Source: Pedobacter nyackensis
GTDB lineage: Bacteria > Bacteroidota > Bacteroidia > Sphingobacteriales > Sphingobacteriaceae
Length of the DNA stretch: 64,000 nucleotides
Reading direction: 5' to 3'
Assembly (NCBI RefSeq): GCF_900176505.1
Contig: NZ_FWYB01000011.1
Location: forward strand, 1-64,000
The number at the start of each line of letters is the position of its first letter. Within the stretch, counting starts at the first letter, position 1. Shown here piece after piece: positions 18,006 to 26,256 of the stretch. The translations under genes and the position numbers were made by a program. The notes beneath the pieces are model-generated. The model saw only the letters and a list, made by a program, of their open reading frames with translations, ran no database searches and was not told where the DNA came from.

Positions 18006-19202
18006 ATGAAAAAAGTATTATTTGCAATTGCAATTTCAGCATCGATTTTCACAGGTTGTTCAAGCGATGATGATGCGCCAGTTATAAAAGAGCCAGTTGT
18101 AGGCGAAATCAGTGGAAACCTTACAACCAGTAAAACTTTTGCTTATGGCAATTACACTTTAAAAGGAATGGTTAAAATCCAATCAGGTGTGACCATAACA
18201 TTTGAAAAAGGATCTACCATCACTGCTGATAAAACAAATGGTGAAACAGGTTTAGTCGTTTTAAACGGTGGTAAATTAATTGCTGAAGGTACAGTTAATG
18301 AGCCAATCGTATTCACTGAAAAATCAAAAGTCGCTGGATCATGGGCAGGTATTATTATGTATGGTGATGCTCCGATTGTGGGTCTTTCATCAGCTACATC
18401 TGCAACTTCGGAAGATGGGTTAAGCTTAAGTTATGGTGGAACAAACGCCGCACACAATGGTGGTTCTTTAAAATATGTAAGAGTAGAATATGCCGGACAA
18501 GTAATCACATCACAAACAAAAGAGCATAACGGATTTTCTTTCTATTCAGTAGGATCTGGTACTGTACTTGAAAACCTTGTTTCTTATAAAGGTAACGATG
18601 ATGGTTTCGAGTTTTACGGTGGTACCGTTAGCGGAAAGAATTTAATTTCTTATGGTAATGGGGATGATGCGTTTGACTGGCAAGATGGCTGGAAAGGCCA
18701 GGACAATACAAACTGGTTTGCATATCAAACTGGTGTTGCTAATTATGGAATGGAAGTTGAAGCAAAAAGTGTAAACAATGCTTTTTGGCCAAAAGTTACT
18801 AATATCACTTTAAAAAGAGCTGCTGGTACAACAACAGAAGGACAAGGTGAAATTCAGTTAGATGCTATCCAGTTTAAGAAAGAAGGAAATGGTGACTATA
18901 GCAATATCGTAATCGATGGATATGTTAACCAAACAACTCCTACTGCCTTTAACGGTGGTGCTGTTCAAATATTGGATTTAACTACCTATACGAATCAGGT
19001 AGTTGGGGGTAAAATCAAATTAACGAATGTTAAAGTTACCAACACGCCAAATATTTTCGTTACAGGTGGTGCAGGTTTTACAGTTTCAGCTGCTAGCTTC
19101 CCTGGTACCAACTGGGGTGTAAATACTACTGCAACAGGAGCTTCTCTTGCTGCTGGTAAATGGGCTACAGTTGATGGTGTGAACTTATTAGCTAACTTAT
19201 AG
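18006..19202 (+). CDS. Beta-helix surface lipoprotein
   Basis: A 398-residue lipoprotein: MKKVLFAIAISASIFTGC gives a clean lipobox, and the following SSDDD acidic run is typical of Bacteroidota surface-export signals. An ATG at 17985 would sit almost on the predicted transcription start, so 18006 is favoured. The body has many short strands with GTV/GKL turns (GVTITFEKGSTITAD, GGKLIAEGTVNEPIVFTEK) and reads as a right-handed beta-helix. It has its own repeat-array promoter and a strong terminator. It could work with the preceding receptor as a surface binding or hydrolytic partner; no catalytic motif is evident. Confidence 0.8.
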   Translation: MKKVLFAIAISASIFTGCSSDDDAPVIKEPVVGEISGNLTTSKTFAYGNYTLKGMVKIQSGVTITFEKGSTITADKTNGETGLVVLNGGKLIAEGTVNEPIVFTEKSKVAGSWAGIIMYGDAPIVGLSSATSATSEDGLSLSYGGTNAAHNGGSLKYVRVEYAGQVITSQTKEHNGFSFYSVGSGTVLENLVSYKGNDDGFEFYGGTVSGKNLISYGNGDDAFDWQDGWKGQDNTNWFAYQTGVANYGMEVEAKSVNNAFWPKVTNITLKRAAGTTTEGQGEIQLDAIQFKKEGNGDYSNIVIDGYVNQTTPTAFNGGAVQILDLTTYTNQVVGGKIKLTNVKVTNTPNIFVTGGAGFTVSAASFPGTNWGVNTTATGASLAAGKWATVDGVNLLANL

Positions 19203-19235
19203 AATTTAAGATTTCTATTTAAAGAAGTCAATTGT

Positions 19236-19272
19236 AAAACAGGCTGTCCTCTTGAGGCAGCCTGTTTTGGTT
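19236..19272 (+). terminator. Terminator of the beta-helix lipoprotein gene
   Basis: Perfect 11-base stem AAAACAGGCTG / CAGCCTGTTTT (19236-19246, 19258-19268) with a small inner CCTC/GAGG pair. T-rich on both strands, so it may also stop the convergent gene. Confidence 0.85.
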
Positions 19273-19296
19273 TATAACAAATGCGGTAACTCTGTG

Positions 19297-20499
19297 TTAT
19301 TTAAGACCAGGTTCATAGGCATACACCACCCTATAAGGTAAGTTTTTTAGATTCGTTGAGATCTGTCCTATACTTAAATTCTCCTTTTGAGGTGTAGGCT
19401 CGCAAAAAGAATATGTTTTTCCATTATAAACGATAGGGGTACCTATCGGTTTATCAAATTGTACCGCCATAGTAATGTGTGTTGGGTATAACAACGCGAT
19501 CATTGGCAGATCGTAAATTTCCTTAACCAGGTAAAAGAACAAGGCAGCGCGATCGTCGCAATCGCTATACTTAGAAAATAGTGTTTCCTCAGGGGAAAGC
19601 CGTTTCTCTTTGCCAAAGTTTTTATCGTCCTCTTCATATAAAAAAGCATACCTGGTAAAGCGCATTAAATAATCTATGCCTTTTTTTTGTTTCATGCCGT
19701 TGAGGTTCTTTTTAAGCAAAGGAATCAATGAACCATAAGCCTCTTTGCTCAATGGAATGTTGAAGTACGATTCAAAATCTACCACCGGGTAGTTGACAAA
19801 AATATTCTCTACATCCGTATTCAGTTTAATGTTGAAGTGATAAACTTTATGTTTATAGCTAAATTGTAATTGCTTTTCATAATAGTCTTCCGGTTTAAAG
19901 TCGGGCATCCTGGTCACTTTATAAGAAAAGGCACCCTTAGCTTCCGGCATACTGATCATGTTGTAAGGTGGGACCTTATTCAGGTCAGCATAGGCATAAT
20001 CATGGTGATTTAAACACATGTACTTTTTGTCCTTAAACATGGCAAAAGGAATGTCCGAAATATCTTCATCATTATATACATAGAAGATGATCCTGTTGTC
20101 GGCAATTGTTAACCTGGCATCATAACCAGATTTGCCTAACAGAAACCATTTGTAAAAGGTATAGCGCTCGTAGTTGTCCTTTTTCGGACTGATAGCCTGA
20201 GCTGTTTTCCGGATGAGCTGATAATATAACCAGTCATTTAGCTGGTGTTTCTTTTTATAAGACAACAGCGTATCTACAACAGAGCCGTACTTTCCGTTGT
20301 TCAGTTTTGCATAATAAGATTTAACCGTTTGTTCTGAAAGCGTTTTTTGATTGCTTACAATAATGGAGGAGTCTATATTGAGGTTGAAGGTGTCGTTATA
20401 AAACTCGAAGCTGATGTTATACCCTTTGGCCTGACCATAGGATTGTTCCATGATCAGAAGCAGGCAGAGCGTACCGAATATTTTGAGCAGACGGTTCAT
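19297..20499 (-). CDS. Secreted transglutaminase-like protein
   Basis: A 400-residue protein with a signal peptide (MNRLLKIFGTLCLLLIMEQSYG). Only the C-terminal third is recognisable: the Cys in SDCDDRAALFFYLV, the His in PTHITMAVQF and the acidic residue in SFCEPTP fit a transglutaminase/papain-like triad, common in secreted Bacteroidota proteins that cut or cross-link amide bonds. The first ~250 residues are unassigned. Upstream on the plus strand are two phased TATACA/TTAACA hexamers (20528, 20539), and reverse-strand TATATTTA at 20524-20531 is a near match to the -7 element, leaving an ~18-base leader. Co-regulation with the phosphate-type genes is possible but unproven. Confidence 0.75.
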   Translation of the reverse strand: MNRLLKIFGTLCLLLIMEQSYGQAKGYNISFEFYNDTFNLNIDSSIIVSNQKTLSEQTVKSYYAKLNNGKYGSVVDTLLSYKKKHQLNDWLYYQLIRKTAQAISPKKDNYERYTFYKWFLLGKSGYDARLTIADNRIIFYVYNDEDISDIPFAMFKDKKYMCLNHHDYAYADLNKVPPYNMISMPEAKGAFSYKVTRMPDFKPEDYYEKQLQFSYKHKVYHFNIKLNTDVENIFVNYPVVDFESYFNIPLSKEAYGSLIPLLKKNLNGMKQKKGIDYLMRFTRYAFLYEEDDKNFGKEKRLSPEETLFSKYSDCDDRAALFFYLVKEIYDLPMIALLYPTHITMAVQFDKPIGTPIVYNGKTYSFCEPTPQKENLSIGQISTNLKNLPYRVVYAYEPGLK

Positions 20500-20595
20500 A
20501 GCTGGTTAATATTATATTCATATTAAATATACATAGAATTAACATAGAATGTATATTAAGCTTTAGTCTTTAAAACTTTTTATCATAATGAACAA

Positions 20596-20629
20596 TTAAC
20601 AAGCCCTTAACATGATGACCTTACTTTTG
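20596..20629 (+). promoter_or_regulatory. PhoB-type promoter facing an ORF-less gap
   Basis: TTAACA at 20596 and 20607 (11-bp phase) and TACTTTTG at 20622-20629. The first hexamer is 26 bp before the -7 element, identical to the other two arrays. It points toward olsF's 3' end, with no plus-strand gene before the terminator. Confidence 0.6.
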
Positions 20630-20635
20630 TGACAT

Positions 20636-20712
20636 AAATATTTGGTTAGTATTTATAAAGTTTAGGTTTAGTTGATAACAAAAAGCCACGATGGATGTCG
20701 TGGCTTTTTGTT
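20636..20712 (+). ncRNA. Candidate phosphate-type regulated small RNA
   Basis: A start near 20636 set by the promoter and a stop at the hairpin 20680-20709 predict an RNA of about 75 nt: an A/U-rich unpaired 45-nt 5' part and a strong 3' hairpin with U tail, the usual layout of a trans-acting small RNA. No start codon lies before the hairpin. The evidence is promoter plus terminator only; expression is unproven. Confidence 0.35.
20680..20709. terminator. Bidirectional terminator
   Basis: Perfect 12-base stem AAAAAGCCACGA / TCGTGGCTTTTT with a six-base loop. T runs follow on both strands. It ends olsF on the minus strand (4 bases after its stop) and any plus-strand transcript from 20596-20629. 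Confidence 0.88.
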
Positions 20713-22464
20713 TTAAAAATTCTTTCCTACCTTCTCCAGCATTTCCGCCGGAATGTTTTGCATATCAACAACCAGGAAGCCATCCAGACAGTCAGAAAAC
20801 TTCGGATCTATATTGAAGCAAATGATTTTTGCATTCAGATTCATGTATTGCCTTAATAAAACAGGAATCTTGATATGGGTGTTTTCAATATCAGAGATTA
20901 AGCTATCCAGGTCTTTTAAAGACTCACTACTTTCAACGAGCAGATCTTTATCAATGGCAGATAAATCGGCTTTAAACTTGTTTTTGGGCTTTACATAATG
21001 TGCCAGCTCGTAGTCGAAGTGATTCTTAGTGATGTAATCAACAATCAGCGATTTAGAGAACTTAGAGAAGTTGTTGCTGATGCTAACCGGTCCGAACATA
21101 TATCTGTACTGTGGGTTATCCAATAGGTATTTTAAAATACCTTTCCATAGTAAGAATAAGGGTAATGGCTTTAACTGATATTCTTTTCTGATCCATGAAC
21201 GACCAAGCTCAATACCTTTTCGTAGCAAGGGATAGAATGGCTCTTTAATTTTAAACAGTTCAGAAAGGTAAAATCCCCTGCGACCCATGGTATTTAAAAT
21301 CTCATCGCCCTTACCAATGCGGTAAGCACCTACAATATTTTGCAGTTCCTTATCCCATATAAATAGGTGATTGTAGTAAATGTCGTAATTATCTAGGTCG
21401 ATCTTTTTATTGGTCCCTTCGCCAACTTCTCTAAAGGTGATCTCTCTTAAGCGACCAATTTCTCTTAATATGTTTGGGATGGCGACTGTTGGCGCAATGT
21501 ATACTTCGTAATTCTTTTCCTGCCAAACCCTAAAGCCTTCCAGTCCCTCAATCTCTTCAACAATCACATTGCGATCTGTTTCCTCGATAATCGGCTCCGG
21601 CTTTTTCTTAATCTTGAAAAGGTTGATAGGGTTAAACAATTTCTTCTCTTCTTCCAGTCCGGTACCCAGTGCATAGGTGCGGGCCCTTAAAAAATCGAGT
21701 AATTTGTTGGTATTGTTCCGGTACGAAATGTCTTCGATATTGATCGGCTTGCCTATTCTGACCTTTATTTTAAGTCCCTGTTTATTTAAAAACTCTGATG
21801 GCAACTTAGCCGTTCTGAGGGTAGGGTGAATAAAACTCAGGATGTTAAACAATACCCCATTGTTACCATGGAAGTAAATTGGGACAACCGGCACTTTTGC
21901 TCTGGCTATTAATTTACCAACTACAGGGTGCCATATGCGATCCGTGATTTCTTGTTTATCTAAACTAAAGGTCGAAACCTCACCTGCAGGGAATATCCCG
22001 ATTGGAATTCCATTTTGTAACAGATCAAAAGTTGCTTTTAATCCACTTATGCTGGACGTATGTTGAACGTTTTCGAAAGGGTTTACCGCAACAAAGAACT
22101 CGCTCAGATTCGGGATTTTTTTAAGGATGAAATTAACCATCACCTTGGCTTCGGGCCTTACTGTGCATAATAGTTTTACAAGAGCCAATCCTTCAATTCC
22201 TCCGTAAGGGTGGTTGGCAATTGCAATAAAGCCGCCTGTTTTAGGTATGCTTTTAAGATCATCTTCATCAAAATCTATGCTTACCCCTATAGTTTCTAAT
22301 ATTTTGTCAACAAATTCGAGCCCGTTAAAGTGCTCGTTTTGAGAAAAGACTTTGTTGATGTCGTTTAATTTCATCATCTCCATGAGCAAAGCCGCTAATC
22401 CGGGTACCCCTAACTTATCTATCTTAGTGGCCTTTGCAAACTCTTTGGTAGTTATGATCTTCAT
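20713..22464 (-). CDS. olsF: Bifunctional ornithine-lipid acyltransferase (OlsF type)
   Basis: A 583-residue fusion. Residues ~50-270 are a PlsC-like O-acyltransferase (ANHPYGGIEG, GIFPAGEVSTF, VVPIYFHGNNG); the usual HX4D appears as H with Glu at +6. Residues ~305-510 are a GNAT-type N-acyltransferase of the OlsB/hemolysin-like family (REITFREVGEG, then YYNHLFIWD, IVGAYRIGKG). This order matches OlsF of Flavobacterium and Serratia, where the C-terminal half N-acylates ornithine and the N-terminal half adds the second acyl chain. The product is a phosphorus-free membrane lipid. A glycine-lipid role is an alternative. Adjacent phosphate-type promoters fit this job. Confidence 0.72.
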   Translation of the reverse strand: MKIITTKEFAKATKIDKLGVPGLAALLMEMMKLNDINKVFSQNEHFNGLEFVDKILETIGVSIDFDEDDLKSIPKTGGFIAIANHPYGGIEGLALVKLLCTVRPEAKVMVNFILKKIPNLSEFFVAVNPFENVQHTSSISGLKATFDLLQNGIPIGIFPAGEVSTFSLDKQEITDRIWHPVVGKLIARAKVPVVPIYFHGNNGVLFNILSFIHPTLRTAKLPSEFLNKQGLKIKVRIGKPINIEDISYRNNTNKLLDFLRARTYALGTGLEEEKKLFNPINLFKIKKKPEPIIEETDRNVIVEEIEGLEGFRVWQEKNYEVYIAPTVAIPNILREIGRLREITFREVGEGTNKKIDLDNYDIYYNHLFIWDKELQNIVGAYRIGKGDEILNTMGRRGFYLSELFKIKEPFYPLLRKGIELGRSWIRKEYQLKPLPLFLLWKGILKYLLDNPQYRYMFGPVSISNNFSKFSKSLIVDYITKNHFDYELAHYVKPKNKFKADLSAIDKDLLVESSESLKDLDSLISDIENTHIKIPVLLRQYMNLNAKIICFNIDPKFSDCLDGFLVVDMQNIPAEMLEKVGKNF

Positions 22465-22496
22465 TTAAATTGGATTAATGAATTGTAAAGCAATTT

Positions 22497-22504
22497 CAAA
22501 AATA
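22497..22504 (-). promoter_or_regulatory. Probable -7 element of olsF
   Basis: Reverse-strand TATTTTTG fits TAnnTTTG and leaves a ~25-base leader. No -33 TTTG and no TTAACA repeat are seen on this strand. Confidence 0.45.
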
Positions 22505-22590
22505 AGACTTATATTTTTAAAGTTCGTTACCTGCTTAAAATATAACATTGGGTTATTGTATAATCGGGCCTGATGTATAAAATCATTGCG

Positions 22591-22760
22591 GTTTCCGCAT
22601 AGCCTGTTTCTAGATAGGGGCTAAAGCTTCACGCTATATATGCTGGAGTTAGCAAAAGGTGCTGCTCCTTATAATTTCTGGGAGGTTGGCCGGGTGTTGA
22701 TGAGTTCTTGCCGGGACCCATAGCCTCATTAAGGGCGGAGCAAAGTTCCGGTAAATCCTA
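22591..22760. other. Structured, GC-richer intergenic segment, no gene recognised
   Basis: The 359-base gap between the divergent olsF and HhH genes holds no ORF on either strand. This part is richer in G and C than other gaps and contains several pairings: TAGCC/GGCTA (22600-22604, 22619-22623), GCTCC/GGAGC (22664-22668, 22737-22741) and inside it ATGAG/CTCAT (22700-22704, 22725-22729). It could be a dispersed repeat or a structured RNA. It does not match RNase P RNA, tmRNA or SRP RNA as I know them. Strand unknown. Confidence 0.4.
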
Positions 22761-22823
22761 AGTAACTAATAGTATTTTGCATGGTGGGTTGGTTGTTCTT
22801 AAATATCCTGGTTAAATTGGCCT

Positions 22824-23732
22824 ATGAAGAGATGGCTGATTACCTATTTTAGTTTTACCAAAAGAGAATTCAATGGTTTAATGGTCTTGATGGGTTTGAT
22901 TCTACTTATGATGATTTTTCCTTATATATATGGTTTAATAAAGTCGGAAGAACCCATTACTGAAGCCGATGAACTTGCGGTTTTAAAACTGGCTCTTGAA
23001 GATAAACAGAAGATCGCTGAGGCAACAGTAAATAAGGGCAATGGTAAAGATGTAGCTAAAAAGAAAGCTGTGCGCTTTGTCTTTGATCCGAATACGATTG
23101 GGCAGTTGGAATGGGAACGGTTGGGACTATCTGCCAGACAGGCTCGGTCTATTTTGAACTACAGAGCTAAAGGTGGCCAGTTCAGGACTAAGGAAGATTT
23201 GCGCAAAATGTATACGATAACTGAACAAATGTATGTGCAGCTGGAGCCCTATGTTAAGATTGTTCCCCCTAATGTGGATTATTCGGATATCAAGCCTAAA
23301 GCGTATACTAAATCGTCTTTGGTAAAAGCTAAGTCTGAAATCATTGAGATTAATGGAGCTGATACAATTGAACTGGATAAGATAAAAGGAATTGGGATGG
23401 CCTTTGCAAATCGTATTGTGAAGTACAGAGCACGAATAGGGGGATTTTATAAAAAAGAGCAATTGATGGAAGTATTTGGACTGGATTCTGTAAAGTATAT
23501 TGAAATTAAGGACCAAATAATCGTTGATGCATCTAAAATAAAAAAGATAAATATCAACACAGTCGAGATTGATGATTTTAAAAATCATCCTTACATCAGG
23601 TATAAGCAGGTAAATGCACTGATACAATATCGAAAACAACATGGAAAATATAGTAATTTTGCAGACTTAAATAAAGTGGCCATCTTAAACCAGGAAACGA
23701 TTGATCGTTTGGCTGCCTATCTTGAATTTTAA
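22824..23732 (+). CDS. Membrane-anchored helix-hairpin-helix protein (ComEA-like)
   Basis: A 302-residue protein with one N-terminal membrane helix (~18-38: LMVLMGLILLMMIFPYIYG) and an exposed remainder carrying three to four helix-hairpin-helix units: NPNTI... GLSARQARSILNYRAKGG, INGADTIELDKIKGIGMAFANRIVKYRARIGG, and the C-terminal ALIQYRKQHGKYSNFADL. This is ComEA-like, a family that binds DNA at the outer face of the membrane for uptake, though such proteins in Bacteroidota are mostly untested. It is two bases from apt, so the two are likely cotranscribed. Confidence 0.82.
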   Translation: MKRWLITYFSFTKREFNGLMVLMGLILLMMIFPYIYGLIKSEEPITEADELAVLKLALEDKQKIAEATVNKGNGKDVAKKKAVRFVFDPNTIGQLEWERLGLSARQARSILNYRAKGGQFRTKEDLRKMYTITEQMYVQLEPYVKIVPPNVDYSDIKPKAYTKSSLVKAKSEIIEINGADTIELDKIKGIGMAFANRIVKYRARIGGFYKKEQLMEVFGLDSVKYIEIKDQIIVDASKIKKININTVEIDDFKNHPYIRYKQVNALIQYRKQHGKYSNFADLNKVAILNQETIDRLAAYLEF

Positions 23733-23734
23733 TT

Positions 23735-24262
23735 ATGATCGAATCAAAAATAAAGTCAACTGTAAGGGATGTATATGATTTCCCTAAACCCGGAATCGTT
23801 TTTAAAGACATTACCCCTATACTTAAAGACGCTGCATTGTGCCTGGAGATCGCGCAAGCTTTGGCTGCGCAGCTAAAGGGCATTGAAATAGATGTGGTAG
23901 CAGGTATAGAAAGCAGGGGCTTTTTGTTTGGCCCGGCATTGGCACAGCTTTTAAATGTCCCGTTTGTACCCATCCGGAAAGCCGGTAAGCTCCCTTACAA
24001 AACTGTACAGCAGACTTACAACCTTGAGTATGGATCGGCAACGATAGAGCTGCATGAGGATGCTTTAGTAGCCGGACAAAAAGTTTTGATTCATGATGAT
24101 TTACTGGCTACAGGCGGGACTGTTGTTGCTGCTTCTGAATTGGTTATGCAATTAGGGGCTGAGGTTGCCGGATACTCATTCATTATAGGACTGGATTTCC
24201 TTAACGGAAGAGTGCGTTTGGAGCCTTATTGCAATAAAATTTTCTCTCTGGCATCTTATTAA
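23735..24262 (+). CDS. apt: Adenine phosphoribosyltransferase
   Basis: A 175-residue purine-salvage enzyme making AMP from adenine and PRPP. The PRPP-binding motif is HDDLLATGGTVVA; the N-terminal YDFPKPGIVFKDITP and the base-binding ESRGFLFGPALA are standard. The length is normal. The gene starts two bases after the HhH gene stop. Confidence 0.96.
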   Translation: MIESKIKSTVRDVYDFPKPGIVFKDITPILKDAALCLEIAQALAAQLKGIEIDVVAGIESRGFLFGPALAQLLNVPFVPIRKAGKLPYKTVQQTYNLEYGSATIELHEDALVAGQKVLIHDDLLATGGTVVAASELVMQLGAEVAGYSFIIGLDFLNGRVRLEPYCNKIFSLASY

Positions 24263-24478
24263 TTTACGGTGATTTCCTTCATTTCCTTCGTTTTTTGAGC
24301 CTGTTCAGCATTTTTTTTGAAAAAAAATAAAAGTTTTTTTGTGCTGTATTTATTTTGCCCAGAAATGATAGGGTAGGTTAATGAACTAAATACCATTTCG
24401 TTCTATCTTTTGACGAATTTTTGCTTGTGAAGCTGTGATTTTATTTGTTTATCATTGCTCAAATTCAAACAATAAAAT

Positions 24479-25651
24479 ATGTTAGAAACGATGGATAACT
24501 CTGTGGGATACAACTTTAGTATTTCAGAAAATCAGGAGATGATCAGAAGAATGGTAAAAGATTTCGCTGAAAAAAATATCAGACCAAAACTGATGGAATG
24601 GGATGAAGCGCAATATTTTCCTGTGGAAGTTTTTAAGCAATTGGGTGAACTTGGGTTGATGGGCGTATTGGTTCCAGAAGTTTATGGAGGATCAGGCTTT
24701 GGCTACCAGGAATACGTAGATGTGATTGTTGAGGTAGCAAAAGTTTGTGGTTCTGTCGGTTTATCTGTTGCCGCACACAATTCTTTATGTACCGGTCATA
24801 TTCTGGCTTTTGGTAATGAAGCGCAAAAGCAAAAGTGGCTGCCTAAATTGGCTACAGCTGAGTGGATAGGTGCATGGGGCTTAACAGAAGCCAACACAGG
24901 ATCCGATGCTTTAAGAATGATGACTACGGCCGTTCTGGACGGGGATGAATATGTAATTAACGGCGCTAAAAACTGGATCACACATGGTAAAAGCGGTGAT
25001 ATTGCAGTTGTTATGGTACGTACAGGTGAAAAAGGCGATTCTAAAGGTATTTCTGCAATTGTTGTAGAGCGTGGTACACCGGGATTCTCGGCCGGTAAAA
25101 AAGAGAATAAACTGGGCATGAGGGCTTCGGAAACTACGGAGATGATATTCGACAATTGTCGCGTTCCTAAAGAAAATCTTTTAGGAAATGTAGGAGATGG
25201 ATTTAAACAGGCCATGAAAGTGCTGGATGGGGGAAGAATTTCTATCGCGGCATTGTCGCTGGGAATAGCCAAAGGTGCTTACGAAGCTGCAGTTGCTTAT
25301 GCAAAGGAGCGTCACCAATTCGGACAACCGATAGCGAACTTTCAGGGGATCAGCTTTAAACTGGCCGACATGGCTACAGAGATTGAAGCTGCAGATTTGT
25401 TGATTAGACAAGCCGCAGATTTAAAGAATAGAGGTTTACCTATGACAAAGGAATCGGCTATGGCTAAGTACTTCGCCTCGGAAGTTTCTGTGAGGTGTTC
25501 GACAGAAGCAGTGCAGATTTTTGGTGGCTATGGTTATACTAAAGATTTCCCGGTTGAGAAGTTCTATCGTGACAGTAAACTGTGTACAATAGGAGAGGGA
25601 ACATCAGAAATACAGAAAATAGTAATTGCAAGAGAAGTACTGAAAGACTAG
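24479..25651 (+). CDS. Acyl-CoA dehydrogenase
   Basis: A 390-residue FAD enzyme that removes two hydrogens from an acyl-CoA in fatty-acid or branched-chain oxidation. N-terminal helical domain (1-120), middle sheet (GLTEANTGSDALRM, then WITHGKSGD) and C-terminal helical domain with the FGGYGYTKDFPVEKFYRD signature; the Glu in IGEGTSEIQ fits the catalytic-base position. Substrate length cannot be told. A second start (MDNS) lies at 24491. A terminator follows. Confidence 0.93.
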   Translation: MLETMDNSVGYNFSISENQEMIRRMVKDFAEKNIRPKLMEWDEAQYFPVEVFKQLGELGLMGVLVPEVYGGSGFGYQEYVDVIVEVAKVCGSVGLSVAAHNSLCTGHILAFGNEAQKQKWLPKLATAEWIGAWGLTEANTGSDALRMMTTAVLDGDEYVINGAKNWITHGKSGDIAVVMVRTGEKGDSKGISAIVVERGTPGFSAGKKENKLGMRASETTEMIFDNCRVPKENLLGNVGDGFKQAMKVLDGGRISIAALSLGIAKGAYEAAVAYAKERHQFGQPIANFQGISFKLADMATEIEAADLLIRQAADLKNRGLPMTKESAMAKYFASEVSVRCSTEAVQIFGGYGYTKDFPVEKFYRDSKLCTIGEGTSEIQKIVIAREVLKD

Positions 25652-25697
25652 TACGCTCAATTTAAAAACGAATATTCTAACCAAATATAAAACTGGT

Positions 25698-25727
25698 AAG
25701 TCCGGCGTATCTAACGATACCCGGATT
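25698..25727. terminator. Shared terminator, acyl-CoA dehydrogenase / convergent gene
   Basis: Stem TCCGG-GTATC / GATAC-CCGGA with one bulged C and a TAAC loop at 25701-25725, lying two bases from the stop of the minus-strand gene. T-rich on the plus side. Confidence 0.65.
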
Positions 25728-25729
25728 TA

Positions 25730-26101
25730 TTATTTTATGGAGATGATGCTGTCGACCACAAAAGGACTATAACCTCTCCATGGCAAGCTGTTTACGTATT
25801 CTTTATAATGTAGCTCGAATATTTTTCCGCTGTTCAGCATCATTTTCTCTGCAATATCTTTATCACCCACCGAAAATTCAAATTCATTCGATTGTATAGC
25901 TCCAGGCTGCCCGGTACGAAATCCGGTCTGGATCAGTTTACCTTCATAGGTTTTAAATAGATATCCTTTTTTAACTACATAGTTGAGTTGTCCGGCTTTA
26001 ACACCTTCGCCAAATACAAAGTAGTAACGGTAGTAGAAAAATCCGCCAAGGATGAGGAAGATAACACCCAGTACAATGAATAGTGGTTTTTTAGATTTCA
26101 T
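25730..26101 (-). CDS. Conserved single-pass membrane protein, function unknown
   Basis: A 123-residue protein: basic start (MKSKK), one membrane helix (~7-23), then a ~95-residue extracytoplasmic part with YVVKKGYLFKTYEGKLIQTG and ELHYKEYVNSLPWRG. Similar short proteins are widespread in Bacteroidota and are sometimes labelled 6-phosphogluconate dehydrogenase, which the sequence does not support: there is no Rossmann motif. It is a lone gene. No function is proposed. Confidence 0.75.
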   Translation of the reverse strand: MKSKKPLFIVLGVIFLILGGFFYYRYYFVFGEGVKAGQLNYVVKKGYLFKTYEGKLIQTGFRTGQPGAIQSNEFEFSVGDKDIAEKMMLNSGKIFELHYKEYVNSLPWRGYSPFVVDSIISIK

Positions 26102-26190
26102 AGATAGCTATATATAGATATTTAAATATAAATAAATAACAGCTTATGTATGTCGATTTAGCTTATTAATAATTAAAAGTAATATATTCT

Positions 26191-26220
26191 TTTGATTATC
26201 AAATGAAAGCTATACCTTTG
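26191..26220 (+). promoter_or_regulatory. rpsU promoter
   Basis: TTTG at 26191-26194, 18 bases, then TACCTTTG at 26213-26220. Exact consensus. The leader is about 30 bases. Confidence 0.8.
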
Positions 26221-26236
26221 CAGTCCTAAAAACAAC

Positions 26237-26246
26237 GAGAGGAGGT
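26237..26246 (+). promoter_or_regulatory. Strong Shine-Dalgarno of rpsU
   Basis: GAGAGGAGGT ends 10 bases before the ATG. Almost all other genes here lack such a site. In Bacteroidota, bS21 helps hide the anti-Shine-Dalgarno of 16S rRNA, and retention of the site on rpsU has been explained as autoregulation by S21 supply. Confidence 0.8.
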
Positions 26247-26256
26247 ATTTTACGTT

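Noticed and set aside
22690..22760. Resemblance of GAGCAAAGTTCCGG to a conserved RNase P RNA stretch
   Set aside because: The match is partial and the rest of the ~350-nt RNase P RNA is not there.
25730..26101. 6-phosphogluconate dehydrogenase label for the small membrane protein
   Set aside because: No nucleotide-binding motif and far too short.
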